A DNA stretch of 64,000 nt, from assembly GCF_000189635.1 (NCBI RefSeq), contig NW_002476353.1, positions 372,001 through 436,000 on the forward strand, read 5' to 3'. Shown piece after piece: positions 38,671-48,885 of the stretch; the stretch's first letter is position 1; the number at the start of each line of letters is the position of its first letter. This DNA comes from Tetrahymena thermophila SB210 (Eukaryota > Ciliophora > Oligohymenophorea > Hymenostomatida > Tetrahymenidae). The position numbers and the translations under genes are program-made. The notes under the pieces are model-generated. The model saw only the letters and a list, made by a program, of their open reading frames with translations, ran no database searches and had not been told where the DNA came from.

Positions 38671-41530
38671 TCATTGCTGCTGCTGAGATTAGGTTTTTAT
38701 TTGTTAGATATTAATTTGAGAAGGGGTTGAAAATTTGTCTATTTAAGAAATTGTTAGATCTTTTTTCTTATCTTCTATAGTTTTTGTTCTTTCTTCTAAT
38801 TTTTTTTACTAGGCTTGAAGTGTTGCTAATTATCTATCATAATATTCTTCGTATGTTTACCACTCTTACTTGTTTTACTCAAATAGAGGCATATAATTTA
38901 ATAATTCAGGTATAAATTAACATATTGTTTCAAAATATGGCTACACAATAAAATCTATGAAACCTATTTAGCTTTTAGCTATATTTGTTGTGTACCTGTC
39001 ACATAAATAAGAAATAGGAAGTCCTCTTGATCGCTCTACATCTCCCTATAATATTGTATACATTTTATTTTTTTACAGAAAACGGAGTAAGGAAAATAAA
39101 TAAGTTACTTATATCCAAAATTCATTCAAAACTCTGTGTGTCCACTCTTAATATATATGAAAAGGTTTAAATGGGTTACTTACATCTGCTGCGTGCAGAA
39201 GTGTATTTAAACATAAAGGCTTATCTGCTGCTTTAGCATCAAATTCTTTGAAATTAAAATTTATTTTAAATTTGTTTCATATTTATAAAATGATTTATTA
39301 CCATTCGAAGCTAATCTTCCTTTTAATTATGCCAAACTTGTGAAATGCTGATTCATGTCTGTTTTTAAAATCATTTAAATTAACGTTTCTCTCACATTCT
39401 TGTAAGTTTTCTTATCAATTCCTTCGAATATATTAATACTAGGATTGTCTCTTAATAATTTAAATGTAACACTTAGATGATGATTTTCAAGAGGACTTTT
39501 ATCATTATACAAGATAGCTAGATCAGTTTTAGCATTCATTTAAAACGGATTGTTGAAGCCAGGGTGCTCAACATCATGAATGGCAGCAGCAACAAAAACT
39601 GTTCCAATATCAATTTTATTTAGCTTTCCTATCTAAACGAAATTGCATTTCTTTAAAAAAAAATGCATAGTCTAAATATTAAAAAAGCATAATTAAATTT
39701 TTATCTTTAAAATTTGTTAAATAGAAAATAATTTATTTACTTGAGTGACATCAAATGCATGAATTTTGTTATGGTAAGGATTTCCCAAATATCTAATTTA
39801 TTTAGAAAATATTAATTATTTTTGTTCTAAAAGATAGTGACTGTTTACTTTTGTTAGATTATATCAGAAAAATGGTAGAGGACTTCTGGCTGAAGTTTCC
39901 ATGCTTAAAAACATTAGTACTACTCAAACAAATAATTCAAAAGTATTGAAAGCTCTTTACCTAAATTTTCTTTAAAAAATTCAAAAACCATGAATTCTCT
40001 ACTATCTAAGTTTTCAAAATAATTCTCCACCTTTTAATAAAAAAAGTGTTAAAATATTTATTCGTTTTCGTTACTTTACTTAAGGGCTTGTTTCTATTTA
40101 TTAATATATAAATTATTCTTCTACAACTTCTGGAACAATATGTTGAGTGACTGCAACAGGTGCAGGAGCAGCAGTTACAACAGGTGTAGCAGTAGCTGGA
40201 GTTGATACTTATTTATTCTCTTCTTTTTTAATAGGTTATTCTAATTGAACCTCCTTTACTTCTTCTTTCTTTTTTTCTTCCTTAATTTCTATTTTTGACT
40301 TACCATCATATTACTGCATCCACTATTCAAGCTGTATTCAACAAATTATTATTTTTTTAGCATATATTTAAAATAAAAATAATTTACTTCTTTTTGCTCT
40401 TTTCCAAGTATAGGTTCATATAGCTTATTTGAAGATATCATTTGAGAAGCCCTATTTTTTATCAAATCAATGTAAAGAAATACTTGAATTAATTGAATTA
40501 CCACTCAAGTTCTCGATAGTAATGATCGTCTGTTACCAGTTATTTCAAATTATCGATTATAGCTAATATCTTTTCAATTGGAGTTTTGTCACCAAATTTG
40601 TACTCAAGTGCTTTTTTATTTGTATTTTTCATCTTTTTTATTAAAAAATAGATTTTTGTTTCATAAAAAAATCCAGTAAGCAAAAAATTACTTTTCTTAA
40701 AATGATGAATAAACGCAAAAATCTAAAAAATATCCTAAAGAATTTCGAAATGATTTTAGCACTACTCTGTGTAATAAATTAGTCTGTTAAAACAAGAATA
40801 AGACTCAGAGAAATAACAACAGCATCAATTATGTTGACCCTTTGTTTAAAATACAACTAATAATTTGATAATTGAAATGTTGTAAATTAAGAGACCTTTA
40901 TAAAATAAAAATATTACCTTTATTCCATACGCATAGCATTTAAGTAATATTTCTAAAATAATTAGAGATATTATGACAATTTCTATATATTGCAATATAA
41001 GCAGCATTCCTTATACGTTTGAGAAATTTTCAGTAGGATCGTCAATAGAAAACTCACAAAACATCAATATTGTGTAAAAAATTGTTAAGGAAATGACATA
41101 ATTATTGAAAAGTTTAGACTCAAAAAACTGTCTTAGATAATGCACTTTATCAATTTTCCTCACCATATTTCTTTTTTGTATAAGATTTATTAGTTCTTAT
41201 AAAATTGCAATTATGTTACTCAATCACAGATTTCTGCTCTATTGAAACAAAATAGTTTTTTCTTTTAGATCTCTGTGTATTTTTTGACGTGTTATGTGCT
41301 GATTTTTATTCTTCATTTCTGCTCTATCAAATAAAATATTTTTAGAATTGAATAAAACAGATATAATGGTAGAAAACTATTTAATTATTTTTTATGATTA
41401 ATTATTTAAATCCTACTTTATTCATCATATCTCTAGACGTGTTTGGAGAAATGTCTTTATTTTTTTAATCTATTGATTATTTTAATTATGAGCGATCTAA
41501 TTATGGAGATCCTTACAACTAAGAATTCAT
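38671..41530 (-). CDS. Voltage-sensor domain fused to a class I cyclic-nucleotide phosphodiesterase
   Basis: ATG 41530, TGA 38673-38671. First four exons: 41530-41417, 41323-41220, 41170-40918, 40856-40692, all phase-consistent. Residues ~94-115 form S1 (NNYVISLTIFYTILMF). S2 (~129-150, LLILQYIEIVIISLIILEIL) carries Glu136 and Glu146, ten apart as in Shaker S2. S3 (~164-180, VNIIDAVVISLSLILVL) has Asp168. S4 (~195-212) has Lys195, Arg198, Arg202, Arg205 and Arg211. The next exon goes straight into a polar linker (KILAIIDNLKQLVTDD) with no S5, pore or S6; a Pro/Ala/Thr-rich stretch follows. The catalytic domain has YHNKIHAFDVTQ, AAAIHDVEHPGFNNPF, SPLENHHLSVTF, LLHAADVSNPFKPF and GLPISYLCDRYTTNIAKSQIGF, so all metal ligands and the purine-clamp Gln (TAA) are present. 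Expected to hydrolyse cAMP and/or cGMP under control of membrane potential. It ends in a coiled-coil and poly-Gln tail. Confidence 0.85.
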
Positions 41531-42279
41531 TTTCAACAATACTATTTTAAATATAAGGGCTATTTAATTGTTTAGAGCTATTTTTTAAATTCAAAAGTCT
41601 ATAGTTTAAAATAATTATGGCTGATTTCAGTCAGCAGCAACTTAATTTTTTGTTAACCTTTTAGCAATTAACTGATTAAATTAAAAATTTTGTAAATTTA
41701 AATATATTCTACTTATTTAATTAATTCCTTCAGTTCTTCTACTTTTTACATTTAGTAAATAAATAATTAAAGAAATTATATGATTTTAGAGTGAATGATT
41801 TTTTTTGATTAAGGAGTTAGCGAATAAATTATTATAAACTAGATCGTTTATTTAATTGTTTATTTATTTGTTTGTTTTTTTTTTTGCTTGTTATTTGATT
41901 TTTGATTGTTTATTTGTAAATATGCATTTAAATATTAAACTATTTTTAAAGCTGGAATGATAAGCGAGTGAATAAATGAATGAAGATATTAATATGAATT
42001 GTAATACTAAATACACAAATTAAAAAAAAAATACATATTTAAAAACTGAATAAATAAAATATTTTCTATTTTTTAGAAATAAATGTAATAAAATTTAAAA
42101 ATATGATTTATAAGAATATAAATTGGAAGCTAAATTCTAAATTAAAACATACTTTCTCTACACTAACTAAATTATCTAACTCACTTAAGTATTAATTGTA
42201 TTATTTGTATTATGTTTGTTTGTATTTGTGTTTCCTTCCTTCTTTCTTTGTTTCATGGATTGAAAATCTTGCTTTTCCT
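41531..42279. other. Intergenic region with T-rich simple sequence
   Basis: About 750 bp between two minus-strand genes: promoter side of the phosphodiesterase gene and 3' flank of the receptor-like gene. It contains tttg/ttat-rich simple sequence at about 41840-41925. An alternative frame of the receptor-like gene's tail runs into this region, noted separately. Confidence 0.55.
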
Positions 42280-44616
42280 TCATTCTTCGTTCTTGTCGTC
42301 GAAAAAGAGGTGATTCTATTACTTTTGTTTCTGTTTCTTTTTTTTGCGATTCGAGTGTGGCTTTGATGATTCTTCTCCTTCTAAGTTGAACACGTTTGAG
42401 TAAGTAGTGTCGTCTGATTGATAGTCCAACTAAATGGAATCCATTATTTTATCATGCTTCTCTTCGTCCTCCCCGTCAATACTAAAGAAGTTGTTTTATA
42501 CTGATGTATCTAAGTTTTTTTATTGTTCCATATCTTATTATTATGTTGGGTTTTATCTTTTTTCAGATTAAGAATTATTACCTTATGCTTTCTGTTACGA
42601 TTTAGGTCCTTGGTGCTGTTGTGATGGAATTCCTGTGGTCGGGACGCTGCCACTGCTATGAGGATGCTATGCGTGTGGTCTATGAACCGCATGATGTATT
42701 GCTTTATCACTTTTATCTTAGTATTCATTTCCATTGTTCTGCTCAAGATGCAGCTCTACTCCACCAGTTTTATTTAGATTTTTCAGTGAAACTTAAGCTT
42801 CTTTTTACTAAGAAGGAAGACGTACGTCGTCATTAACGACTCTTTTGCTAAATTTTTTTTAGTCTACAATTTGCATTTCATCATTTTGAATCTGCTTTCC
42901 TTATATGTTTCCTGAAGAATCTGTACTGTTAGCATTTACTTTATTGTTATTCATACTGCCACTTCCCATGCTCATCATACCTCCTCCCTTTTTAATCATT
43001 AATTATTTGTCCTTTTCTAATTATGCAGCCAAACTGGCAAATCCATTTTCATTTCTCCTCCTTATATAAATCACTGCACCACAGCACCCAAACACTAAAA
43101 CAATAACAATTAAAACTACTATAATTCCTGTATTTGATGAACTAGAGTCGCTTTCTTTATCTTCTGGTTTTTGTTACTAATCGTTGTTGTTATTACTATC
43201 ATTATTACCATTATTATTGTTATTTTAGTTTTTATCGTTATTAGAATCGCTGTTGTTATTTGTATTTTCATTATTTTAATTTCCTTTGTTGTTATCATTT
43301 GAATTTGTATTATTGGTGCCATTTCCTTTATTGTCTTCAGTCTATTTAGGCTAATCTGTATTAGGAGAATTATTTGTATTATTTTTATTGTTTTCATTCT
43401 ATTAATCCTATTGTAGATGTCTTATCATTACATTTTGAACTAACTATAATTAGTCTTCATATTGATTCATAAATTATAATGCATCAACATCAAACAAGTG
43501 CTGCATATGTTTAATGCATGTATTCTTTATGATATGATAGTTATCTATATATAAAACTAACTATCTCAGTTTTTCTAAAGATTTTTTAATTATACTGCAT
43601 TTACTTTAAAATTTAAAGTTTAAAGGACATAATTCATTTTATTCGATAAGGTCATAGATGTAAGCGTTTTTTAAGCTCTCAACAAACAACAAATTATCTG
43701 GATAAACCTAGCAAAAAGAATTGGATAAGAAATTGTATTTGGCTTATTTGTAGAATTCCATAGAAGAATCCCACAATAAATCACATCTTCTAGAAGCTGA
43801 GCACCCATTTGAGTCAGCACACTTTTTGATTAAACTTTCTTCATTAAATTGTTTAATTTTAGAGCATGTATTATTTTAAGTTAGGAGATTCTTGCATCTT
43901 AAATCTACAAAAGAATCACCTACTCTAAATAAATTATTTTCATTAAAATCAGCTATTTATCCTTCTTCTAAACTCATTAAAGCTAAACATTTACCAATAT
44001 GACAAAATTCATTTTATCCACACTCAAAGCTACTTTGACATTCAATAAAATCTTCTTCATAGCTTTAAATAATTACATTTTTTTCAATATTTTAGCTAAA
44101 AGTTTATGTTTTTAAATTTAATTAATTTGGAGATTTGCAAGTGTTGCTTTGTTAATCACAAATTAACTATGGATCACAAAAGAGCTATTCTTAAACACTG
44201 CAAATCTATCCTAACTTTTGTCCTTCGCATATACCAATGATTTAATTGCACTTTCCGCTTAAACACTCTTTAGAAAATTTACATTATTCTTAAGAGTATC
44301 TCAGTCTTGATTTGCTATCATCTACAGGTTAGTTACTTTTATCACAAGTTAAAACTATTGAAGTATCATATAAATTAATTGTTTTATTTAAAATATCCAT
44401 GAAACTATTGGTACAATTACATTAGCTATTAATTTTTATAAACTTTGATTACTAATTTTGATTTTATTTGAGTTCTATGCAACCCTCTTAGAACTTAAAT
44501 CTATCTGAATTGTTGGTGCATGTAGTTTAAATTCTATTTTTCTCAGCTGTTTAAACACATCCAAACAAAATAAATGCTAAAAGATATATGCTAGCCACTT
44601 TTCTTATCTTAAGCAT
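42280..44616 (-). CDS. Cys-rich type I membrane protein with Asn-rich stalk
   Basis: Single open frame of 778 codons, ATG 44616, TGA 42282-42280. Signal peptide at the start (VASIYLLAFILFGCV). The ectodomain is rich in spaced Cys: CKFSKECLSGKCNQIIGIC, then CSVQEQLFCDPQLICDQQSN, CQSSFECGQNEFCHIGKCL, and CADSNGCSASRRC. The C....EC..GKC / F.C...LVC...C rhythm resembles Dickkopf-type and ciliate surface Cys-rich modules. An Asn-dominated low-complexity stalk (about residues 405-490) leads to one membrane helix (TGIIVVLIVIVLVFGCCGAV, about 497-518) followed by RRR. The cytoplasmic tail of ~255 residues is polar, with a GGGMMSMGSGSM patch and a Lys/Gln-rich end. It looks like a surface receptor or adhesin-like protein; no kinase or other effector domain is present and the ligand is unknown. 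Confidence 0.78.
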
Positions 44617-45252
44617 GTTTCTTCAGTTTGAGAGTAACTTGCTAAATATATTATTTTTAACCTAATTGAGTTTTATGTAATCCTTCGCTGTTTTCTAAAC
44701 AAAAAAGTATTGTTAATTAACTCTTCAATAAATTAGTTAATATTGAAATTTATTATCATTTGATTTATTTTTTCCTAACACTTTAAAACAAATAATTTGA
44801 TGCTGAATAAAAAATTTTGTTAACTTAGTCAATCGATCAATTAATTAATTAATGAATAAATATATAAATAGCTTCCAATTAATATATTGTGAACTATAAA
44901 ATGTTAAATTGATAACGAAGGAAATTTTATTATGTTTTTTATTAAAATTTTTAAAATATCAAAGTAAATAAAAAAATATCAGAAATCTAAAGGTTCTAAC
45001 TGGCTCATATATATAAGACATCACTAAGAAAAGAATAAAGTGTTATAGAAGATAATTAAATCTTATGCTTTATCATTTAAAATTTAGAAAATTATATTGA
45101 CTTGTTTAGATACATTTAGAGTTATTAATGAGATACTTTTATTTTATATTTTAAATAAAATAATATTTCTAACTTAAACATAAACAAAAACCTTTAATAA
45201 CTTAAAATAAGTTATTAATTTTAAAAAATAAATTATTAATATAAAATTCAAA
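44617..45252. other. Intergenic region
   Basis: About 640 bp of AT-rich DNA upstream of the receptor-like gene and downstream of the thioredoxin-fold gene. It includes an attaatta run near 44830-44850. No gene seen. Confidence 0.6.
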
Positions 45253-46109
45253 TCAAACGAGCATTAAAGAAAGTACATCTGAATACAAATGTATTAATCC
45301 TTCTTGAGGAGTTCTATAATCAATAACACCATTTTACTAAATAATTATTTGTGAATTATAATTTCAAATAGGAAATAATTAAATAAAATAAATTACTTCT
45401 AAAAAGCATTTAATCCCATAAAATGAATAATCTTTAGTGTATGTAACTATTGGATTTCTAAATTCAGTTTATTGATTTTCAGGGATTACTACTTCTCTTT
45501 TGGTATTAATTAGTTCAATCTTTGGATATTTACTAATATCTATATTCTTAACTTAGTGATAGTACTTAGCACAATTTACAAGCACAAAGTCGCATTATCT
45601 ACGAGTTTATAATTGTTATTATAAAATAAATAATTATTGATTATAATTTATATAAAATAAATCTTTTTTTATCATTTAAATTATGAATTTTAAATACAAA
45701 AAGCTTTTAAATACTCATTATAATTTTAGGCTGCTTCTAAAAAGAATCTTCTAAAATAGATAAATTTTTTATCTGCAGGTGTAAAATAAACAATAAATAT
45801 AGGTTTTTTCATATTTTTAACTTTGTATGCTAACCAATCTTCTCCTTAATATTCAGTTAAATATTTTTCTAAGTTTTCCCTAATGTATTTTAAACATTTT
45901 TAAAGTTTATAAGACAAAATTATTAACATGTAGAATTTGTTAAAATATCAATTATGACTAAATTACCTTTAAGATGTTTCGTATCCATATTTCATACCAA
46001 CTAAACCTCCAAAAAATATCGAAATAAGCATTTTAGTCCTAAATCTTAATTAGCTCTATTTAGCAGCTTGCTAATTATACACTTTATTTAAGAAAAATTA
46101 TCCAAACAT
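45253..46109 (-). CDS. Membrane-anchored thioredoxin-fold protein without CxxC
   Basis: Starts MFGQFFLNKVYNQQAAKQ at ATG 46109, with a hydrophobic segment MLISIFFGGLVGM at about residues 29-41, so probably a signal anchor. An intron near 45910-45965 follows. The domain reads KPIFIVYFTPADKKFIYFRR, FFLEAAQNYNE, RRQCDFVLVNCAKYY, ISKYPKIELINT, then NGVIDYRTPQEGLIHLYSDV and ends MLV before TGA 45255-45253. The order (hydrophobic strand, helix, strand with V-x-C, Y-P-.-I, then Y-.-G-like YRT..GLI.L) is that of protein-disulfide-isomerase-type thioredoxin domains, but the WCGHC site is replaced by TPADKK. No redox activity is expected. About four introns. The assignment rests on fold-level pattern only. 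Confidence 0.5.
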
Positions 46110-47172
46110 TTATAAATTTGTTAGAACTCTACAAAAACTAAAAAATAAATATCTTTCTTTGTTAAAAATAACAAATAATTATTAACTCAAAAAATACATA
46201 AATTCAATTATAGCAGGCTATCATCAGCCGTAAATTAAGTCTAAATAAAATGATATATTTTGCTATTTTAAATTAATTATTTTAATTTTGCTAAAAAATA
46301 AAACCCTATTTAAGAAATTTGGTATACCATGCTTTTTATTTAATAGAATAAATTATAATTTGTTTTATACAGAAACTGTTTTTACACATTATTTTAAGTT
46401 TTTAGTGGTATATAAATATAATTATTTTATTTTTTTAAAAGTTTGTTTAATTAATATTAATTTTATTATTATTAAAATTATATAAAGATGTTTATTTTAA
46501 CTTTAAAAAATTAAGAATATTCTTATAAACTGAGAAAAAGCATTAGTCTTTTTTTAATTAAAAATCATAATAGAATATTTAAAAAAACTGATTAATAACT
46601 ATATAAGTTATTCGTAAAACTTTTGAATAGGTTGCTTTTTTTATTTTTAAACACACTATAAACGCAAAATAAAAACGGTCTTTTTTTTTGTTGTACAAAA
46701 ATAGATTTTATTAAACAAATTACAAAAAAGATCATAATAAAAATGAAATAAAGATAAATGCTGATTAAAGTTTTTTAACTAATTCAAATAACTTTATTAT
46801 AATTAAATTCATATTGTAGATATAAACATAATATTTATCTTAAGTATTTGAAAAAATTCAGATAAATGTAAATTGAGAAAAAACATGAATGAATAAATCA
46901 TTTTTGAATTAAAGCACATAAATAAAATGAAAAAACAAATTATAATTTTTAGTAGTAGTTAATAACTAACTATATTACTTATTTGTAAATTTATATTATA
47001 AAAAAATGCCATAAATACAAAAAAGATTATCTTTCTTACTTTGTTGCTAGTTAACAGGATTTATTATAGCAAAAATTGTATTTAATATTTTAATCAAAAA
47101 TAAAAAAAACACCAGCAATACATTTAAAAAAGTTAATGCTCATTAATTAGATTATTTAAGATAGCTTTGAAA
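46110..47172. other. AT-rich intergenic region
   Basis: About 1.06 kb separating two minus-strand genes. A plus-strand open stretch at 46288-46485 is Phe/Ile/Tyr/Asn-rich in the way expected of random A/T sequence, and I do not call it. Nothing else is seen. Confidence 0.6.
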
Positions 47173-48462
47173 TCAATCTATCAACTCAGCAGATATAAGA
47201 GTGAGTATAATAGGTTATTTTAAATCACTGTGGAAATAAACAACTATATTGTACTCTCCATTTGAATCTAAACTGAAAGTTGATTTCTTTTTTGCAATAT
47301 TTTTCATTTCATAGTCATAAAATTTTAAAACATCTTGCTTTACATTCACCTCCATTTTCACTATTGTATTTGGGCCCATTAAGTTTGATAAATTTTCTCC
47401 GCGTTCAATCACAAGATCAAAATTATTGGACCATCCGAAGCACTAGCAGAGTTTGTCTTCAGGATCATCAGTTTTTTTAGCTATGCCTATTCTCATATAA
47501 TCTGATGGTTTTGAGTTGAATTAAAATGTAAAAACATGAGTTTTATCTTAACGAATAATATAATCTGATCTACAATTAGAAGTTTAACCTCCATTATTTT
47601 TAATAAAGGCTTATCCTTCCTCATTTTTATCAAGAACTAAATCATTAGTGCTAGTTTTAACAAATTAGATAGAGAGATCATAAACAGGAATTATATAAAT
47701 CTCAAGTGGAGTTACTTTTATTTAAAAATCTTTCTTTCTAAAATTTTTAAATTTAGAGTAGAAATCACCACTTTCTGGATTTCTCATTTAATTTTATATG
47801 TTTTCTACAACAGAATTTTGATTTTCCTGATTTTCTTGTGATTCTTATGGCTACCCTTACAGTTATTCTTGTGCTTCTGTTTAAATAGGATTGTTCAATG
47901 CTTAATATCTGTTCTCAGCTTCATTTTAAAGCTATCTATGCTTTTAAAGAAAAGCATCTACTTTTTCAGATAATTTAGTGATATTTTCTGAGTTTTTGTA
48001 AGAATTAAAGAGTATGCTTTGAAGTTCCTTTACTTCATCTGAACGATTGAAGGAATCTCTCAGGTCCTCTATTAAGTACTACTTTTCTTCTGCTTTAAGT
48101 AGAGCTTCCTTTTTTTTATCATGAATCATTTAGTTAATCTTTTTTTGTAAGTCACTGAAGTAATCTTCAACTGCTCTTAAATACCCATTGTTCTATGATT
48201 TTATTATAGCTTCTTAAATGATGTCTAACTCTCTCTTCTTTACAGGAAGAAAATAGGAGGTTGCCTATTCTTTACCCTAAAGTAGATCTTCAATCAAAAT
48301 AAATTAATCGGTTGTTAAACCTCTATAAGTATAAATCATGCATTTTTAACAGCATAGTCTCTTATCAGAATTAACTTCCTCGCTTACTAATATTGATATA
48401 ACTTCATATCCTTCGTGCTCGTTGCAATGAAACCTTATCTTTTCTGTTTATGATTGTTCCAT
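47173..48462 (-). CDS. B-box-like zinc-binding coiled-coil protein (TRIM-like)
   Basis: Single-exon gene of 429 codons, ATG 48462, TGA 47175-47173. The N-terminus FHCNEHEGYEV...RLCCQKCMIYTYRG has the C-x2-H ... C-x2-C spacing of a B-box-type zinc site at about residues 11-50. A long helix follows (YLRAVEDYFSDLQKKINQMI, KKEALLKAEEKQYLIEDL, NITKLSEKVDAFLQKHRQL; ~100-215), then a Gln/Glu-rich hinge. The C-terminal ~190 residues are beta-rich (THVFTFQFNSKPSDYMRIGI, TFSLDSNGEYNIVVYFHSDL). This is the ciliate TRIM-like layout (B-box, coiled coil, beta domain) but no RING is present, so a ligase role should not be assumed. The C-terminal domain may be a diverged SPRY or other beta-sandwich. A second gene with the same plan lies at 57948-60380. 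Confidence 0.65.
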
Positions 48463-48885
48463 TTTTCCTCCTCTTCTTTTTCTTACTTATCTTTCAGAGA
48501 ATATAATTGTTTATTTAATTAATTTTTATTGATTTGATAATAAAATTCTAAAAGCAATTAAAATATTGATCTTTCTATAAAGATTTTTAAAATAAATGAT
48601 CAGATTTTAAAAATTGATATCAAAAATAGAGAAAAAAATTTAAAAGTAAATAAAAACATAGTTAATTCTAGCATCAAATTTTTTAGAAACTTAATACTTC
48701 TTAATAAATTAATATATGAAGTGAAAATAAATAGCTTTAGAAAGATAAAATAAAATAAATTATATTTCAATCAGTTAGTAGAAGATAGTTAGTTTATAAT
48801 AAATAGAGAGTTTTCATTAATTTAATTTTTTAATGCTCCAAATAATTAAGTATAATTTTTTAACTTATATTGTATCAATGATTCA
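48463..48885. other. Intergenic region
   Basis: About 420 bp between two minus-strand genes, AT-rich, presumably the promoter of the B-box-like gene. Nothing specific seen. Confidence 0.6.

Noticed and set aside
42621..42836. 71-codon plus-strand frame with His and Cys
   Set aside because: Lies antisense to the well-supported tail of the receptor-like gene and has no independent support.
43119..43397. 92-codon Ile/Thr/Lys-rich minus-strand frame
   Set aside because: It is an alternative frame of the Asn-rich stalk codons (aat/aac repeats) of the receptor-like gene.
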